From: Schwartzia sp. (in: firmicutes)
Lineage (GTDB): Bacteria; Bacillota; Negativicutes; Selenomonadales; Selenomonadaceae
Assembly: GCA_017939945.1 (NCBI GenBank)
Contig: JAGAZS010000044.1
Location: 1 to 6,989, forward strand
Reading direction: 5' to 3'
DNA length: 6,989 nt
Of the stretch, positions 5,843 to 6,989 are shown piece by piece; the stretch's first letter is position 1, and the number at the start of each line of letters is the position of its first letter. A program made the translations under genes and the position numbers. The notes under the pieces are model-generated. The model was given only the letters and a program-made list of their open reading frames with translations, had not been told where the DNA came from and did not search any database.

Positions 5843-6989
5843 ATGGAGGAAAAAGAAGAGAATAAGTCCACAAAGGGCGAATCCCTGATGAAAGGCACCT
5901 TTATCCTGACGATTGCCGGCATCGTCGTAAAGATTATCGGCTCGCTGAACTGGATTTTCGTTTCGCGGGTACTGGGCGGCGAAGGAATCGGACTATATCA
6001 GATGGCGTTCCCGATTTACTTCTTCGCGCTTTCCGTTTCGACGGCAGGCGTGCCCGTCGCGATTTCGATTATCACGGCGGAGCGCGTGGCTCTCAAAGAC
6101 ATCTGGGGCGCGCGGCGCGTGTTCCGCATATCGATGATGCTGATGCTGGTTACCGGCGTCTTGTTTTCGCTCTTGACATATTTCGGCGCGGGATGGCTGA
6201 TCGAGTACCAGTTCATTCGCGACCCACGCGCTTATTATTCCGTGGTCGTGCTTGCTCCGGCGATTTTCTTCGTGACGCTCCTGGCCAGCTCCCGCGGCTA
6301 TTTGCAGGGGTGGCAGCGCATGACGCCTACGGCGGTTTCCCAGATTGTCGAGCAGATTTTTCGCGTGATTACGATGGTGCTGTTGGCGCGGCTGTTCTTG
6401 CCGATGGGTCTCGAGTACGCAGCGGCGGGCGCCAGTTTCGGCGCGTGCGCGGGTGCGGTGACGGGGCTGATCGTTCTGGTTTGGTATCATTGGCAGCTTG
6501 ATCGCGATATCCGGCGCGATTATACGCCAGAAGATCTTTTGCCGAAAGCGGACATGGAGCAGGAATCCTGCTGGAAAATCCTGCATCGTCTGTTCAAGCT
6601 GGCACTTCCCGTTTCGGCGGCGAGCATCATGCTCCCCGTCGTGTCGAACCTCGATCTCGCTATCGTGCCGCAGCGGCTCGAGGTGGCCGGTTACACGGTG
6701 AACCAGGCGACGGAGCTTTTCGGTTATCTGACGGGTATGGCGGTTCCGCTGATCAATCTTTCGACGATTATTACGGCGTCGCTGGCGGTCAGCATCATTC
6801 CCGCGCTGTCCGAAGCGAGGGCGGTGGGAGACCAGGCGCGTATTTACGAGCAATCCGCTGCGGGCATCCGAATCTCGCATTTCGTTTGCTTCCCCGCGTT
6901 CATTATTGTGCTGATGCTGGCGACGCCTATCTCGACTTTGAGTTACAGCGCACCCGGCGCGGGACCGGCGGTTTGGGCCTGCTCTTTCA
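5843..6989 (+). CDS. SpoVB/MurJ-like polysaccharide-type flippase (MOP superfamily), partial (C-terminus beyond the right edge)
   Basis: An integral membrane protein expected to move lipid-linked saccharides across the cytoplasmic membrane. The 382 visible residues start with a charged cytoplasmic tail (1-15). Repeated hydrophobic helices follow near 17-40, 51-78, 95-120, 131-149, 166-187, 191-214, 252-275, 292-320 and 343-365. The signature RGYLQGWQRMTPTAVSQIVE (151-170) is the SpoVB-group pattern, and SRVLGGEGIGLYQMAFP (41-57) is the usual first loop. Family members run to roughly 500-550 residues, so about the last quarter is missing. The start ATG 5843 is preceded by AAGGGTGG (5827-5834) at 8 nt. 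In-frame GTGs at 5831 and 5834 lie too close to a usable site. The frame stays open and single to the edge, so the truncation is only the window limit. Other genomes often name it 'polysaccharide biosynthesis protein' or 'stage V sporulation protein B'. No sporulation gene is here, so the specific lipid-linked cargo is left open. Confidence 0.88.
   Translation, partial: MEEKEENKSTKGESLMKGTFILTIAGIVVKIIGSLNWIFVSRVLGGEGIGLYQMAFPIYFFALSVSTAGVPVAISIITAERVALKDIWGARRVFRISMMLMLVTGVLFSLLTYFGAGWLIEYQFIRDPRAYYSVVVLAPAIFFVTLLASSRGYLQGWQRMTPTAVSQIVEQIFRVITMVLLARLFLPMGLEYAAAGASFGACAGAVTGLIVLVWYHWQLDRDIRRDYTPEDLLPKADMEQESCWKILHRLFKLALPVSAASIMLPVVSNLDLAIVPQRLEVAGYTVNQATELFGYLTGMAVPLINLSTIITASLAVSIIPALSEARAVGDQARIYEQSAAGIRISHFVCFPAFIIVLMLATPISTLSYSAPGAGPAVWACSF

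Noticed and set aside
5993..6880. 295-codon open frame on the minus strand opposite the flippase gene
   Set aside because: Arg/His/Gln-rich shadow; the plus strand encodes repeated membrane helices and the SpoVB signature.
5843..6989. Possible frameshift in the flippase gene
   Set aside because: Recounting the codons from the ATG at 5843 to the window edge gives one continuous frame with family motifs throughout.

Overview
The window is ordinary housekeeping chromosome from what looks like a diderm Firmicute of the class Negativicutes, probably a fairly GC-rich Selenomonas-like organism. This is an inference from three things. The order birA-coaX-dusB is typical of Firmicutes. There is a SpoVB-type membrane exporter. 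An exported OstA/LptA-type protein, used to build an outer membrane, is transcribed divergently from birA. No 16S rRNA or other marker is present to settle the genus.

Layout. Positions 1-492 (minus strand) hold the start of an LptA/OstA-like periplasmic protein with a signal peptide; it runs off the left edge. Positions 493-688 are a divergent control region with overlapping -10 boxes for the two directions and a short TGAAA-based direct repeat before birA. Positions 689-4888 (plus strand) form a tight four-gene operon: birA (biotin ligase/repressor), coaX (type III pantothenate kinase), dusB (tRNA-dihydrouridine synthase) and an M18-family metallo-aminopeptidase. The gaps are 24 bp, a 4-bp overlap and an 8-bp overlap, so all four genes are probably co-transcribed. 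A strong hairpin with T-runs on both sides (4897-4932) ends this operon and also ends the convergent gene on the other strand. Positions 4931-5689 (minus strand) encode a DUF4931-type protein of the GalT/HIT superfamily. Positions 5690-5842 are a second divergent spacer, with good -10 boxes on each strand that face each other, and a hairpin between them. From 5843 to the right edge (plus strand) is the first 382 residues of a SpoVB/MurJ-like multidrug/oligosaccharidyl-lipid/polysaccharide (MOP) flippase.

How the genes fit together. BirA loads biotin on carboxylases and CoaX makes the first intermediate of coenzyme A, so the first two operon genes supply cofactors for acyl-CoA and fatty-acid metabolism. 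DusB modifies tRNA, and the aminopeptidase recycles peptides. The LptA-like protein and the flippase both belong to envelope construction. The GalT-like protein has an intact nucleotidyl-transfer motif, but its substrate cannot be read from the context.

I see no mobile element, CRISPR array, tRNA, rRNA or phage gene, and no convincing undescribed system. The points most worth a second look are the GalT-like protein of unknown substrate and the two compact divergent promoter regions.
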